From positions 178,267-242,266 of the forward strand of contig NZ_BKAJ01000031.1 of NCBI RefSeq assembly GCF_007992495.1: a DNA stretch of 64,000 nucleotides, read 5' to 3'. The position numbers were made by a program, and so were the translations under genes. This DNA is from Reyranella soli. GTDB lineage: Bacteria > Pseudomonadota > Alphaproteobacteria > Reyranellales > Reyranellaceae. Each line of letters begins with the position of its first letter. The stretch's first letter is position 1. Positions 9,201-17,121 of this stretch are shown piece after piece. The notes below the pieces were generated by a model. The model was not told the origin of the DNA. It ran no database searches and saw nothing but the letters and a program-made list of their open reading frames with translations.

Positions 9201-9548
9201 TCGGTTGACCACCCCGCCAAAGCGCACTAGGGCCTCGACGATGACGCCGACTACGGAGCCGAGCGCGTGATTGGCATCCTCGGCGTCCATCCGCGAGACC
9301 AGCTCGGTGGACCCGCAGATGTCGGCGAAAAGGATCGTGACCTGTTTCTGCTGGGCGCCGTCGCCGTCTGGCTTGGCAGGCGTCTTGTCGGTGGTCTCGA
9401 AGGGGGTGCCGCAGTTTGCGCAAAAACGCGCGTTCGGTCGATTCGAAGCTGAACAGGCCCGGCAGGTCTTCTCCAGTTTCTTGCCGCAGCTATCGCAGAA
9501 CTGCCCGGACTGATCGGTCTCTCCGCAATGTGGGCAGGCGATCGACAT
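6279..9548 (-). CDS. Zinc-ribbon / class III adenylate-guanylate cyclase / AAA ATPase / TPR signalling protein
   Basis: 1089 residues. Two zinc ribbons open the protein (C5, C8, C18, C21 and C29, C32, C43, C46). A class III cyclase domain follows (about 66-240) with both metal aspartates in place: D76 in FADICGST and D120 in MGDGVMALFG. Then comes an AAA/STAND-type ATPase (VGRDEEL; Walker A ADAGMGKS at 289-296; Walker B VVEDYHWLD) and a long helical TPR-like C-terminal half (about 600-1060). Such proteins are cytosolic and probably turn a TPR-sensed protein or ligand signal into cAMP or cGMP; the cyclase specificity is not determined. It starts 27 bases after the Cys-rich gene and so appears to be the last gene of a three-gene minus-strand operon. 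Confidence 0.92.
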   Translation of the reverse strand: MSIACPHCGETDQSGQFCDSCGKKLEKTCRACSASNRPNARFCANCGTPFETTDKTPAKPDGDGAQQKQVTILFADICGSTELVSRMDAEDANHALGSVVGVIVEALVRFGGVVNRQMGDGVMALFGAPVAIEDHAARACFAALAALEAVGQMGDRTLPIRIGISSGPVILRRTGRDEEDYDVAGITAHIAARLEQQAEPLTVLLSPETANLVTGIAEVESVGRIALKGIAEPLPVFRLLSATDRPSWMVRSGARVLSTFVGRDEELAQLAAALERASTGHAQAVALVADAGMGKSRLLHEFLDGLPQGAWHAIRVETTAQSTAIPYFLITALLREFVGCSQDDSTAEVAARLPTVLASLGLDAAFDTTPLLAHLDREVDDVAFGTIDHAQRNLRLVRSLRPILQRYADLHPLILVVEDYHWLDASSIEVLTELFTGLDGARIALLITTRPERRPGWPLHGQQTGNAGITGMLEIDLKHLAADHADRILKGLIGDSDELAPLRAHIISRADGTPLFLEEFGRSLHESGALANGPPPLESIVIPASVQSILAARIDRLSSHHRRILQIAAVIGRDVQLPLLAAVTDMRELNLAQEIGVLRAAGFLVEINQRNGLVHSFSHALTQSVAYDTLLRSVRRGLHGRVLRALEALNPDSRDSILDRLAHHAIQAEAWPEVARYALAAGERASRRSALTEARAYLESAIAALDRLPPGSATITQGIDARLSLRGVLILMNDTAALQEHLKEADKLADRAGDRLNLARIYISRGAILSHSGDLPGATELSRTALDIMTAGNDSLGIVSATFALAQALWYSGDFREAREVLMANVGHARGDAGQQRSTATFVLPSVVFFCFVARVLSDLGDNAAAFAAIKEAGAIADKQGHTFDQLLVNTYEGSLLLSSGQRERSVAVLEQVLGAAQTNKVEWHFPMIAALLGSAYVDDGRHADARALLERGAAFADRSRHIGKRLLCCPPLVRALAEGPEGDPKAAKSFASLTLREATTRGFRPVVVRTQLALAHVHALEGEPERAQEALRDAATLAEKLGLLREELEARERLSSLLRQHGQTKPAFSEMQAASGLRMRLAALSGER

Positions 9549-9575
9549 CCCTTTCCCCGAGACAAATCCGCAGGG

Positions 9576-9959
9576 TCATGATGGATTGTAGGCGACCTGC
9601 GGACAAATCTGGCAGGCCTCCGGCCCGCGCTGTCGCCACCATACGCAGGTCGGGCGAATGGCGCAGCGTGGCAGCTTGTCCGCCGCATCGGTCGCGAGCT
9701 GAAGTCGCTCGGCCTGCTCACGCATACGGTCGATCAAGGCGCAGGCCTTGTTCTGCCAGTTGGCACACCGGCCCTCCATGCATGGCCCGGCGAGGCGGAA
9801 GATGCGTTCTGGTCGAGGCCCCACCGATTCCCGCATCTCGTCAGTCAGCGGGATCGGGGTTGGGATGTTTCTAACCAAACCGTCCGTTCCGATGACGCCG
9901 ATGATTTCGGCGGTCGCCGTATCGCCGGTCGTGCTTGGGCAGGTCTTCTGGTTGCTCAT
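9576..9959 (-). CDS. Small cysteine-rich protein of unknown function
   Basis: 127 residues, with eight cysteines after the N-terminal one, arranged as GPCMEGRC, then KAC, PRC, PTC, EAC and QICP. The spacing suggests an iron-sulphur or zinc-binding protein, but I do not recognise a named family. There is no signal peptide or membrane segment. It sits between a Pro-rich small gene and the giant cyclase with short gaps on both sides (27 bases each), so the three are probably co-transcribed and it may be a redox or metal-sensing partner of the cyclase; that is inference. Confidence 0.75.
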   Translation of the reverse strand: MSNQKTCPSTTGDTATAEIIGVIGTDGLVRNIPTPIPLTDEMRESVGPRPERIFRLAGPCMEGRCANWQNKACALIDRMREQAERLQLATDAADKLPRCAIRPTCVWWRQRGPEACQICPQVAYNPS

Positions 9960-9986
9960 TAGGAACTGCCCGCCGCACCGCCTGCT

Positions 9987-10295
9987 TCAGGCTCGGCGAC
10001 GCGATTGCGGCTTGGGCGCCGGGTCCGGCTTGGGCTCGGGATCCGGCCTGGGCCGCTCAGGTTCCGTTGGCCGATTGGGATCGGGGCGTTGATCGGGTTC
10101 GTCCTGGGGCCTGAAGCCGTTATTGGGCGCCATGCTGATGGTGATCACTTTGGCCGACGCGAACTGACGGGCCAGATGCTTCACGACAGTGGCCTGAACA
10201 GCCTGAAGAAGCTCCTGCTGTTGTGCGCCCGTCATTTCGATGTTGGTCAGGTCTATGCAGAGGTGACCACCGGTCAGTGCGGCTCTGGCTCCCAT
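9987..10295 (-). CDS. Small protein with Pro/Asp/Arg-rich tail
   Basis: About 102 residues from ATG at 10295 (an ATG at 10361 is also possible). The first 60 residues look folded (LTGGHLCIDLTNIEMTG; a helix LLQAVQATVVKHLA). The last 40 are a low-complexity D/E-x-P and R-P repeat rich in Pro, Asp and Arg (PDPNRPTEPERPRPDPEP). There is no signal peptide. First gene of the three-gene operon ending in the cyclase; its promoter must lie in the 81-base or slightly longer space shared with the divergent TPR gene at 10443. No function assigned. Confidence 0.65.
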   Translation of the reverse strand: MGARAALTGGHLCIDLTNIEMTGAQQQELLQAVQATVVKHLARQFASAKVITISMAPNNGFRPQDEPDQRPDPNRPTEPERPRPDPEPKPDPAPKPQSRRRA

Positions 10296-10442
10296 CGCGT
10301 GCCCCCGTTGTAAGTTTTGCTCGTCATGGAAAGTTGTCGAATTCCGTCGGAGGCTTGTCAATTGGAAATGGACTCAGCCGTACTAACTCGCGCCGCTCTG
10401 CCCTGTGATATCGTCCGTCGGTCTCAGTGAACGGGGTTTGCG

Positions 10443-12107
10443 ATGAGCTACTACGATCTTGGTCCCTTTGGCCGGACAATCACGACCAGCTCTCCCGAGG
10501 CCCAGACCTGGTTCGACCGCGGCCTGACCTGGGTCTATGCCTTCAACCACGAGGAGGCCATCCAGTGCTTCCAGAAGGCGCTGGAGCACGATCCCGACTG
10601 CGCCATGGCGCACTGGGGCGTGGCCTACGCCGCCGGCCCCAACTACAACGTGCCCTGGGAGCTGATGGACCCGAACGGCAAGGCGAAGGCACTGGCGGCG
10701 GCCTTCGACGCCACCAAGAGAGCGGTCGCCTGCGCAGCCAGGGCGACGGCCGTCGAGCGGGCGCTGATCGGCGCGCTGCCGGTGCGCTTCCCGCAGCGCG
10801 ATCCGCTCCCGAAGGACGAGAGCCCGGGCATGGCGGCGTGGGACAAGGCCTACACCCGCGCCATGCGAGACATCTTCGCGAGCCACAAGGGCGATCTCGA
10901 CGTCCGCTGCCTGTTCGTCGATGCGATCATGAACGAGACGCCGTGGCAGATGTGGAACCTCGAGACCGGCCAGCCGACCGAAGGCGCCGCGACCCTGGAG
11001 GCGATGGCCGTGCTCGACGAGGCTTTCGAGACCGACGCAGCGTCGTGGGATCATCCCGGCCTGCTGCATCTCTATGTGCATCTCATCGAGATGTCGCCGT
11101 TCCCGCAGAAGGCGCTGCGCGCCGGCGACCGGCTGCGCGAGCTGGTGCCCGATTCGGGCCACCTGGTGCACATGCCGACCCACATCGACGTGCAGTGCGG
11201 CAACTACCGCGATGTCGTGTACTGGAACCAGAAGGCCGTGGTCGCCGACCGCAAGTTCGTCGAGCGCAACGGGGTGATGAACTTCTATTCGCTCTACCGC
11301 ATTCACAACCATCACTTCGTGATCTACGGCGCGATGTTCCTCGGCCAGTACACGCCGGCCATGGAAGCGGCGCAGGAGCTGATAGACACCACGCCCGAGG
11401 CGTTGCTCCGGATCCCGTCGCCGCCGATGGCCGACTTCCTCGAGCCGTTCATCTCGATGAAGCAGCATGTGCTGATCCGCTTCGGCAAGTGGCGCGAGAT
11501 CATCGCCCAGGAGCTGCCCGAGGACCGCGACCTCTACTGCTCGACCACGGCCATGATGCTCTACGCCAAGGGCGTCGCCCATTCGGTGCTGGGCGAGATC
11601 GCCGAGGCCGAGAAGGCGCGCGAGGCCTTCCGCGCCGCAAAGGCCCGCGTGCCCGACACGCGCCTGGTGCACAACAACACCGTCGAGGACCTTCTGGACA
11701 TCGCCGCGGAAATGCTGAGCGGGGAACTGGAGTACCGCCGCGGCAAGTTCGACATCGCGTTCGCTCATCTGCGGCGCGCCGTCGAGCTTTCCGATGCGCT
11801 GCCCTACGACGAACCCTGGGGCTGGATGCAGCCGCCGCGCCATGCGCTCGGCGCGCTGCTGCTGGAGCAGGGCCATCTCGAGGAGGCCGAGGCGGTCTAT
11901 CGCTCGGATCTGGGCTACGACGGCAAGCTCGCCCGCGCCTACCAGCATCCCGAGAACGTGTGGAGCCTGCACGGGCTGCACGAATGCCTGACGCGGCGCG
12001 GCGACAACGTCGAGGCGCCGCTGATCAAGGCCAGGCTCGACCTCGCCCAGGCCCGCACCGAGGTGCCGATCCGCGCCTCCTGCCTCTGCCGGCGGCAAGC
12101 CGCCTGA
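10443..12107 (+). CDS. TPR-repeat protein of unknown function
   Basis: 554 residues of helical tetratricopeptide-type repeats; the clearest is near the N-terminus (WFDRGLTWVYAFNHEEAIQCF, then ALEHDPDCAMAHWG), with others near 290-330 and 430-480. A histidine-rich core (LLHLYVHLIEMS and HLVHMPTHID, about 208-250) is striking and might bind a metal, but no enzyme family is recognised. It is soluble with no signal peptide. It is divergent from the cyclase operon and is followed after 82 bases by an LLM gene. It could be a scaffold protein, but its partner is not evident. Confidence 0.85.
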   Translation: MSYYDLGPFGRTITTSSPEAQTWFDRGLTWVYAFNHEEAIQCFQKALEHDPDCAMAHWGVAYAAGPNYNVPWELMDPNGKAKALAAAFDATKRAVACAARATAVERALIGALPVRFPQRDPLPKDESPGMAAWDKAYTRAMRDIFASHKGDLDVRCLFVDAIMNETPWQMWNLETGQPTEGAATLEAMAVLDEAFETDAASWDHPGLLHLYVHLIEMSPFPQKALRAGDRLRELVPDSGHLVHMPTHIDVQCGNYRDVVYWNQKAVVADRKFVERNGVMNFYSLYRIHNHHFVIYGAMFLGQYTPAMEAAQELIDTTPEALLRIPSPPMADFLEPFISMKQHVLIRFGKWREIIAQELPEDRDLYCSTTAMMLYAKGVAHSVLGEIAEAEKAREAFRAAKARVPDTRLVHNNTVEDLLDIAAEMLSGELEYRRGKFDIAFAHLRRAVELSDALPYDEPWGWMQPPRHALGALLLEQGHLEEAEAVYRSDLGYDGKLARAYQHPENVWSLHGLHECLTRRGDNVEAPLIKARLDLAQARTEVPIRASCLCRRQAA

Positions 12108-12189
12108 CGAACCGGCCGGCCGGTGGCGCTTGCGGCCGCCGGCTGAAAGCCGTCTCATTCGCGAAACAACAGCGAACGGAGGACGCCTC

Positions 12190-13281
12190 ATGGACGTCGG
12201 CATGATGATGGTGTTCGCCAGCTACGGCTGGGACAACTGCTCCGACGATCGCGTATGGAACGAGGAGATCAGGCTGGCGCGGCTCGCCGCCGACCTCGGC
12301 TTCGATTGCCTGTGGTCGGCCGAGCATCACTTCAACGACTACTCGTTCGTGCCCGACAACCTCGCGCTGATGACGCATCTCACCGCGCTCTGCCCCAACA
12401 TCGATGTCGGCACGGCGGCGGTGATCCTGCCCTGGCACGATCCGCTGCGCGTCGCCGAGAACGCCGCCGTGCTCGACATGCTGAGCAAGGGCCGATTGCG
12501 GCTCGGGCTGGGGCGTGGCTTGGCGCGGCGCGAGTTCGCGGCCTTCCGCTTGAGCATGGACGAATCGCGCGGCCGCTTCGATGAGGCGGCGCCGATGATC
12601 ATCAACGCGCTCAAGACCGGCTTCATGGAAGGCGACGGCAAGTATTATAAGCAGCCGCGCATAGAGATCAGGCCCAGGCCGCAGCACTCGTTCGACAATC
12701 GCATCTATGCCGTGGCCTCGAGCGAAGATTCGGTCGATTCAGCCGCCAAGCTCGGCGCGCACATCGTGATGTTCACCGACCGGCCATGGGAGATGCGCGT
12801 GCCGCAGATCGAGCACGGCCGCACCCTGCATCGCAAGTATCACGGCACGCCACCACCGACGCTCATGCTCACCGAGTTCTGCGTCTGCGGCACCAATGCC
12901 GACATCGAGGACGAGGCGCGCAAGTACCAGGGCAAGTTCGTCGAGAGCAACTTCTATCACTACGAGTTCCTCGGCGAGCACTTCAAGACGGTGAAGGGCT
13001 ACGACGCCTACCAGCAGAAGGCCGAGATCGCCCGCAAGGGCGGTCTGGAAGGCGCGGTCAACGGCTTCATGCAGGCCGCGTCCTGGGGGCCACCCGACAA
13101 GATCCTGCGCGGCCTCGAGGCGCGGCGGAAGGTCGTCGGCGACTTCGAAATGAATGTCGCGTTCCGCTTCGGCGGCACGCCCCTGGAAGTGTCGGAGCGC
13201 GGCCTCAGGCTTTTTGCCAAGGAAGTGCTGCCGGTGGTGAAATCCTGGAAGCCGGCGAAGGCCGAGAAAGCGGCGGCCTGA
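12190..13281 (+). CDS. LLM-class flavin-dependent oxidoreductase 1
   Basis: 363 residues with a bacterial-luciferase-like TIM barrel. The N-terminal strand MDVGMMMVF and the SAEHHFNDY motif (the EHH of the luciferase alpha-like group) mark the flavin/substrate face; RLRLGLGRGLARREF is the nucleotide-phosphate loop. ATG 12190 follows AACGGAGGA by 7 bases, so the longer in-frame start at 12130 is rejected. First gene of a four-gene operon: the SMP-30 lactonase starts one base after its stop. The EHH motif makes an FMN-type monooxygenase more likely than an F420 enzyme, but the substrate is unknown. Confidence 0.93.
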   Translation: MDVGMMMVFASYGWDNCSDDRVWNEEIRLARLAADLGFDCLWSAEHHFNDYSFVPDNLALMTHLTALCPNIDVGTAAVILPWHDPLRVAENAAVLDMLSKGRLRLGLGRGLARREFAAFRLSMDESRGRFDEAAPMIINALKTGFMEGDGKYYKQPRIEIRPRPQHSFDNRIYAVASSEDSVDSAAKLGAHIVMFTDRPWEMRVPQIEHGRTLHRKYHGTPPPTLMLTEFCVCGTNADIEDEARKYQGKFVESNFYHYEFLGEHFKTVKGYDAYQQKAEIARKGGLEGAVNGFMQAASWGPPDKILRGLEARRKVVGDFEMNVAFRFGGTPLEVSERGLRLFAKEVLPVVKSWKPAKAEKAAA

Positions 13282-13282
13282 C

Positions 13283-14191
13283 ATGAGCGATGTGAAGATC
13301 CTGGCGAGCGGTTTCGGCTTTCCCGAAGGCCCTGTCGTCATGCCCGACGGGGCGGTGATCCTGACGGAGATCCGCAACGGCCGCTGCTCGCGCGTCGCGG
13401 CCGACGGCAAATCCTCTGTGTTCTCGGAGTGCGGTGGCGGGCCCAATGGGCTCGCGATCGGGCCGGACGGCGCGCTCTATCTCTGCAACAACGGCGGCGC
13501 GCGCTATGTCGAAGGCACGTCGATGAGCCAAGGGGCGCATGCCGGCTATGAGGGCGGCTCGATCCAGCGGCTCGATGCGAAGACGGGCGAGGCGAAGACA
13601 CTCTACGCCGAGTGCGACGGCCACAAGCTCTCCGCGCCCAACGACCTGGTGTTCGACAAGCAGGGCGGGTTCTATTTCACCGATCTCGGCAAGCGCCACG
13701 CCCGTCATCGCGACCATGGCGGGCTCTACTATGCCCTGCCCGACGGCTCGAAGATCACCTGCATCGCCTATCCGATCCTCAGCCCCAACGGCTGCGCCCT
13801 GTCGCCCGACGGCAAGACGCTCTACGTCGCCGACACCGAGGGCGCCTGGCTGTGGGCGTTCGATATCGAGGGGCCGGGCGTGCTCAAAAAGCCGGCACCG
13901 TTCGCCCATCACAGTGGCCGTGTCATCGGCGGCGTCACCGGCCCGGCGCGCTTCGACAGCATGGCGGTGCTGGAGAACGGCAATATCTGCGTGGCGACGC
14001 TGACCACCGGCAAGATCACCGAGTTCTCGCCGGCCGGCGCGGTGGTGCGCGAGGTCAAGATGCCGGATGTCTATCCGACCAACATCTGCTTCGGTGGAAA
14101 TGATCGCCGGACTGCCTATATCACGTTGTCGGACAAGGGCCAGCTCGGGGTCATGCAGTGGCCCACGCCCGGCCTGAAGCTGAACTACTGA
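13283..14191 (+). CDS. SMP-30/gluconolactonase/LRE family lactonase
   Basis: 302 residues forming a six-bladed beta-propeller. By position, the divalent-metal ligands of the family are E15 (FPEGP), N120 (APNDL), N169 (SPNGCALSPDG) and D225 (ARFDSMAV). Repeated blade signatures such as IGPDGALYLC and SPDGKTLYVADT are plain. Members hydrolyse sugar or aromatic lactones. Its position directly after an LLM monooxygenase suggests that a Baeyer-Villiger-type oxidation product (a lactone) is its substrate; this is inference from context. No secretion signal, so cytosolic. Confidence 0.9.
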   Translation: MSDVKILASGFGFPEGPVVMPDGAVILTEIRNGRCSRVAADGKSSVFSECGGGPNGLAIGPDGALYLCNNGGARYVEGTSMSQGAHAGYEGGSIQRLDAKTGEAKTLYAECDGHKLSAPNDLVFDKQGGFYFTDLGKRHARHRDHGGLYYALPDGSKITCIAYPILSPNGCALSPDGKTLYVADTEGAWLWAFDIEGPGVLKKPAPFAHHSGRVIGGVTGPARFDSMAVLENGNICVATLTTGKITEFSPAGAVVREVKMPDVYPTNICFGGNDRRTAYITLSDKGQLGVMQWPTPGLKLNY

Positions 14192-14201
14192 GGAGGCCTG
14201 C

Positions 14202-14576
14202 ATGGCCGGTAATGCTGAGACCGTCATCGATCTCGACAAGAAGCGCATGCAGGCGATGGCCAAGAAGGACGTCGCCACGTTGCAGTCGGTGCTGGCCGAC
14301 GACCTCATCTATACCCACTCGTCGGCCCGGCTCGACACCAAGAAAAGCCTTTTGGACAACATGGTCTCGGGCTCCACGGTCTACACCAGCGTCGAGCCGT
14401 CCGACGTCAAGGCGCAGGACCTCGGCGACACGGTGGTGCTGACGGGAACCTGCCAGATCAAGGTGACGTCGAACGGGACGCCCAATGCCTTCGGCGTGCG
14501 CTTCACCGACGTCTATGCCAGGCGCGACGGGCGCTGGCAGATGGTAACCTGGCAGTCGACGCGCCTTCCCGCGTAA
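14202..14576 (+). CDS. SnoaL/NTF2-like small protein (DUF4440 type)
   Basis: 124 residues with the cone-shaped NTF2-like fold pattern: an N-terminal helix with the family phrase RMQAMAKKDVATLQSVLADD, LIYTHSSA, and a C-terminal sheet ending RRDGRWQMVTWQSTRL. Such proteins act as isomerases, dehydratases or ligand-binding accessory proteins. GAGGAGGC precedes its ATG, and it sits 10 bases after the lactonase, so it belongs to the same operon and may process the same intermediate. Confidence 0.85.
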   Translation: MAGNAETVIDLDKKRMQAMAKKDVATLQSVLADDLIYTHSSARLDTKKSLLDNMVSGSTVYTSVEPSDVKAQDLGDTVVLTGTCQIKVTSNGTPNAFGVRFTDVYARRDGRWQMVTWQSTRLPA

Positions 14577-14600
14577 ACTGCCCGCGTAAGGAGATCAGTC

Positions 14601-15065
14601 ATGACCGAAGCCAAACTCGCCCCCAACCTGCCGAAGTGGATGGTCGACCACACCAACCTCTACCTGTCGAGCGGCGGCAAGCAGGGGCACATATACACCA
14701 TCAAGCAGCCCGACCGGCCGGAGCTCAGCGTGCCGTCGCTGCTGCTCACGACCACCGGCCGCAAGTCGGGCGAGAAGTTCATCTTCCCTCTGTTCTACGG
14801 CAAATCGGGCAACAGCTATATCATCGTCGCATCCAAGGGCGGCGCGCCCGATCATCCCGGCTGGTACAAGAACATCCTGGCCAACCCCGAGGTCGAGATC
14901 CAGGTCGCCACCGACAAGATCAAGGTGCGGGCGCGCACGGCCAGCGGCGAGGAGCGGGCGAAGCTGTGGAAGCTCGCCAACGAGTTCTGGCCGCCCTACG
15001 AGGACTACCAGAAGAAGGTTCCCAACCGGGAGATCCCGGTCGTCGTGCTCGATCCGATCAGCTAG
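14601..15065 (+). CDS. Nitroreductase/deazaflavin-dependent (DDN-like) family protein
   Basis: 154 residues with the split-barrel fold of Mycobacterium Ddn relatives. Signatures are LLLTTTGRKSGEKFIFPL (about 48-65), VASKGGAPDHPGWYKN and NPEVEIQV. Ddn-type proteins use the deazaflavin F420 to reduce quinones or nitro compounds (family knowledge), which raises the question whether this organism makes F420; no F420 biosynthesis gene is in the window. TAAGGAG precedes the ATG. Last gene of the LLM-lactonase-SnoaL operon; a palindromic repeat follows at 15082. Confidence 0.9.
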   Translation: MTEAKLAPNLPKWMVDHTNLYLSSGGKQGHIYTIKQPDRPELSVPSLLLTTTGRKSGEKFIFPLFYGKSGNSYIIVASKGGAPDHPGWYKNILANPEVEIQVATDKIKVRARTASGEERAKLWKLANEFWPPYEDYQKKVPNREIPVVVLDPIS

Positions 15066-15081
15066 CAGCTACGACAACGGT

Positions 15082-15149
15082 GTCATCCCGAGCGAAGCGA
15101 GGGATCTTTAAGGCAACGAGTAAAGATCCCTCGCTACGCTCGGGATGAC
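15082..15149. repeat. GTCATCCCGAGCG palindromic repeat, full copy
   Basis: Two 29-base arms, 15082-15110 and 15121-15149, are inverted copies with a single mismatch, around a 10-base loop (AGGCAACGAG). The arm begins GTCATCCCGAGCGAAGCGAG and ends GGATCTTTA. It lies between convergent genes. The right arm is also coding: the last four codons and the TAG stop of the LLM gene ending at 15134 are read from it. Confidence 0.9.
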
Positions 15150-16204
15150 AGTTTAGCTCGAACGACGGGCAGAACGCCCTTCGCCAGGGCCTCCAGGCTG
15201 TCGACGGCATGACGCAAGGTCATGCCGGGCTGGCGGCCCTGGAAGATGAAGTGGGTCAGTGAGAAGCGCGGCAGCCATTCGATCATCTTGGCCGCGATCT
15301 CGGCCGGCGTGCCGAGGAACCAGCGATCCTGCATGAAGGCTTCCGAGAGATACATCGGATTGTCGCCGGTCAGCGGCTTGCGCTCGCCGGTCGCCGGATC
15401 GATGTAGGTCTGGCCTGTGCGCTCGGGCGCGTACTGCACGCGATAGACGTGATCGATGTAGGGCTTGTGCCGCTTGATCGCATCGGCCGCGGAGTCGCCG
15501 ACCAAAACCTCGCGCATCAACGAATGCGGCAGCGACCCGGCGCCCTGCCGCTCGGCCTCGTCATCGTATGACTTGATCTGCCGTGTGAGGTGCTGCAGCT
15601 CGATCAACGGCGCGACGATGAGACCGGCGCGGTAGCGCACCGCACGCGCGCGCGCCGCCGGCGCGGCGGCGCCGACCCAGAGCGGCAGCGGACCGGGCTT
15701 GATCGGCGGTGGCCGCAGCAGGCCGCCTTTCACGTTGTAGATGCGCCCCTCGTAGTCGAAGCGCTCGCCGCGCCAGGCGAGTCCCAGGATATCGAGCGAC
15801 TCTTCGAAGGCTCTGGTGCGTGTCTTGAAATTCCAGCCGAAGCTTTCGAACTCGGCCGGACGATAGCCTTGCCCCAGTCCGATTTCGATGCGGCCGCCGG
15901 AAATGTTGTCGACCACCGACAGGTCCTCGGCCAGCCGCAATGGATGGCCGTACAACGGCGCCAACGCCACGCCCTGGCCGATGCGGCAGTGGGGAGCGGC
16001 GACGGCGAGGGCGGCGCAGGCGACGACGGGCGAGGGGCAGTAGCCGTCGGCCTCGCCGTGATGCTCACTGGCCCAGATCGAATCGAAGCCGAGCCGATCG
16101 GCTTCGCTCGCGAGTTCCAGGCTCTCGCGATAAGAGGTGTCCCAGGCCTCGTTGAGGCCGGGGTTGGTCTGGAAACTGAGCGACAGCCCGAACTTGACGC
16201 TCAC
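15134..16204 (-). CDS. LLM-class flavin-dependent oxidoreductase 2
   Basis: 356 residues, luciferase-like TIM barrel. It carries SIWASEHHGEADGYCP (EHH group), RIEIGLGQGYRPAEF for the flavin phosphate, and a C-terminal FIFQGRQPGM segment. It starts 3 bases after the stop of LLM 3, so the two are a minus-strand operon. The C-terminus (SSRA) and stop codon are supplied by an arm of the palindromic repeat at 15082-15149, showing that the repeat overran the original gene end. Reaction presumably FMNH2- or F420-dependent oxidation or reduction; substrate unknown. Confidence 0.92.
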   Translation of the reverse strand: MSVKFGLSLSFQTNPGLNEAWDTSYRESLELASEADRLGFDSIWASEHHGEADGYCPSPVVACAALAVAAPHCRIGQGVALAPLYGHPLRLAEDLSVVDNISGGRIEIGLGQGYRPAEFESFGWNFKTRTRAFEESLDILGLAWRGERFDYEGRIYNVKGGLLRPPPIKPGPLPLWVGAAAPAARARAVRYRAGLIVAPLIELQHLTRQIKSYDDEAERQGAGSLPHSLMREVLVGDSAADAIKRHKPYIDHVYRVQYAPERTGQTYIDPATGERKPLTGDNPMYLSEAFMQDRWFLGTPAEIAAKMIEWLPRFSLTHFIFQGRQPGMTLRHAVDSLEALAKGVLPVVRAKLSSRA

Positions 16205-16207
16205 GGG

Positions 16208-17062
16208 TCAGCCGCCGAGCTGGCGCTTGAGCTCGGTCCAGCGGTCGATGATCGGCATCAGCTTGTCCTCTTTCTCCGCCGGCAGGGTGAAGGTGACGCG
16301 ATCGACCCCGATCTCCTGGCAGAACTTCAGCTGGTCGAGCACCTCGGGCACGCGGAAGATGGTGATGGGCAGGCTCGCCGGATCGCGCCCAGCCTCCTTG
16401 GCCATGACACGGAACTTGTCGATGATCACGCCCACACCGTCCTTCTCCAGCCGGTCGGCGCGCGGGATCCAGCCGTTGCCGTAGCGGATGGCGCGCCGCG
16501 CCGCATAGGGGAAGGCGCCGCCGACGATGATCGGCGGATAGGGCTTGTGGAAGGGCTTTGGCCACTGCTTCATCTTGTCGAAGTTCACGAACTCGCCGTG
16601 ATACTCGGGCTCTTCCTGCGTCCAGATCGCCTGCATCGCCTCCATGCGCTCGCGCGCGAGCTTGTGGCGGCTCTCGAAGACGGTGCCGTGGTTCTCGATC
16701 TCGTCCTGGTTCCAGCCGTTGCCCACACCGAACAGGAAGCGGCCTTGGCTGAGCTGGTCGATGGTCGACACGACCTTGGCGGTGACGATGGGATCGCGCT
16801 GCGTCAGGAGTGCAATGCCGGTGCCGACCTTGAGCTTGGTGGTCACCGTCGCGGCCGTGTTCAGCACCAAAAAGGGATCCATGATGTCGTAGTAGGGCCG
16901 AATCAACGGACCGCCTGCCGGATAGGGCGTTTTGCGGGACGAGGGGATATGCGTGTGCTCGGGCACCCAGAGCGATTCGAAGCCGCGCTCTTCCAGCACC
17001 CGCGCCAGTGGCGCCGGCTGCATGGAATCCGCAGTGAAGAACATCACGGCACCGATCTTCAT
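16208..17062 (-). CDS. LLM-class oxidoreductase 3 (TIGR03619-like, probable F420 type)
   Basis: 284 residues. Signatures of the Rv2161c-like, putatively F420-dependent subfamily: MKIGAVMFF start, LWVPEHTHIPSSR, LKVGTGIALLTQRDP and FLFGVGNGWNQDEIENHG. It is closely related to the LLMs at 61219 and 63107, which share PEHTHIP or PEHSHIP and the WN-x-x-E-x-ENHG phrase. Start at 17062 is chosen over 17128 because AGGGGAAA precedes it and the subfamily begins MKIG. First gene of a two-gene minus operon, divergent from the DUF4286-like gene at 17122. Confidence 0.92.
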   Translation of the reverse strand: MKIGAVMFFTADSMQPAPLARVLEERGFESLWVPEHTHIPSSRKTPYPAGGPLIRPYYDIMDPFLVLNTAATVTTKLKVGTGIALLTQRDPIVTAKVVSTIDQLSQGRFLFGVGNGWNQDEIENHGTVFESRHKLARERMEAMQAIWTQEEPEYHGEFVNFDKMKQWPKPFHKPYPPIIVGGAFPYAARRAIRYGNGWIPRADRLEKDGVGVIIDKFRVMAKEAGRDPASLPITIFRVPEVLDQLKFCQEIGVDRVTFTLPAEKEDKLMPIIDRWTELKRQLGG

Positions 17063-17121
17063 GGTCGTTTCCCCTGGCTGGCGTTTGAAGGCTATCCTAG
17101 CCGCGCACTCGGGAGGAAAAC

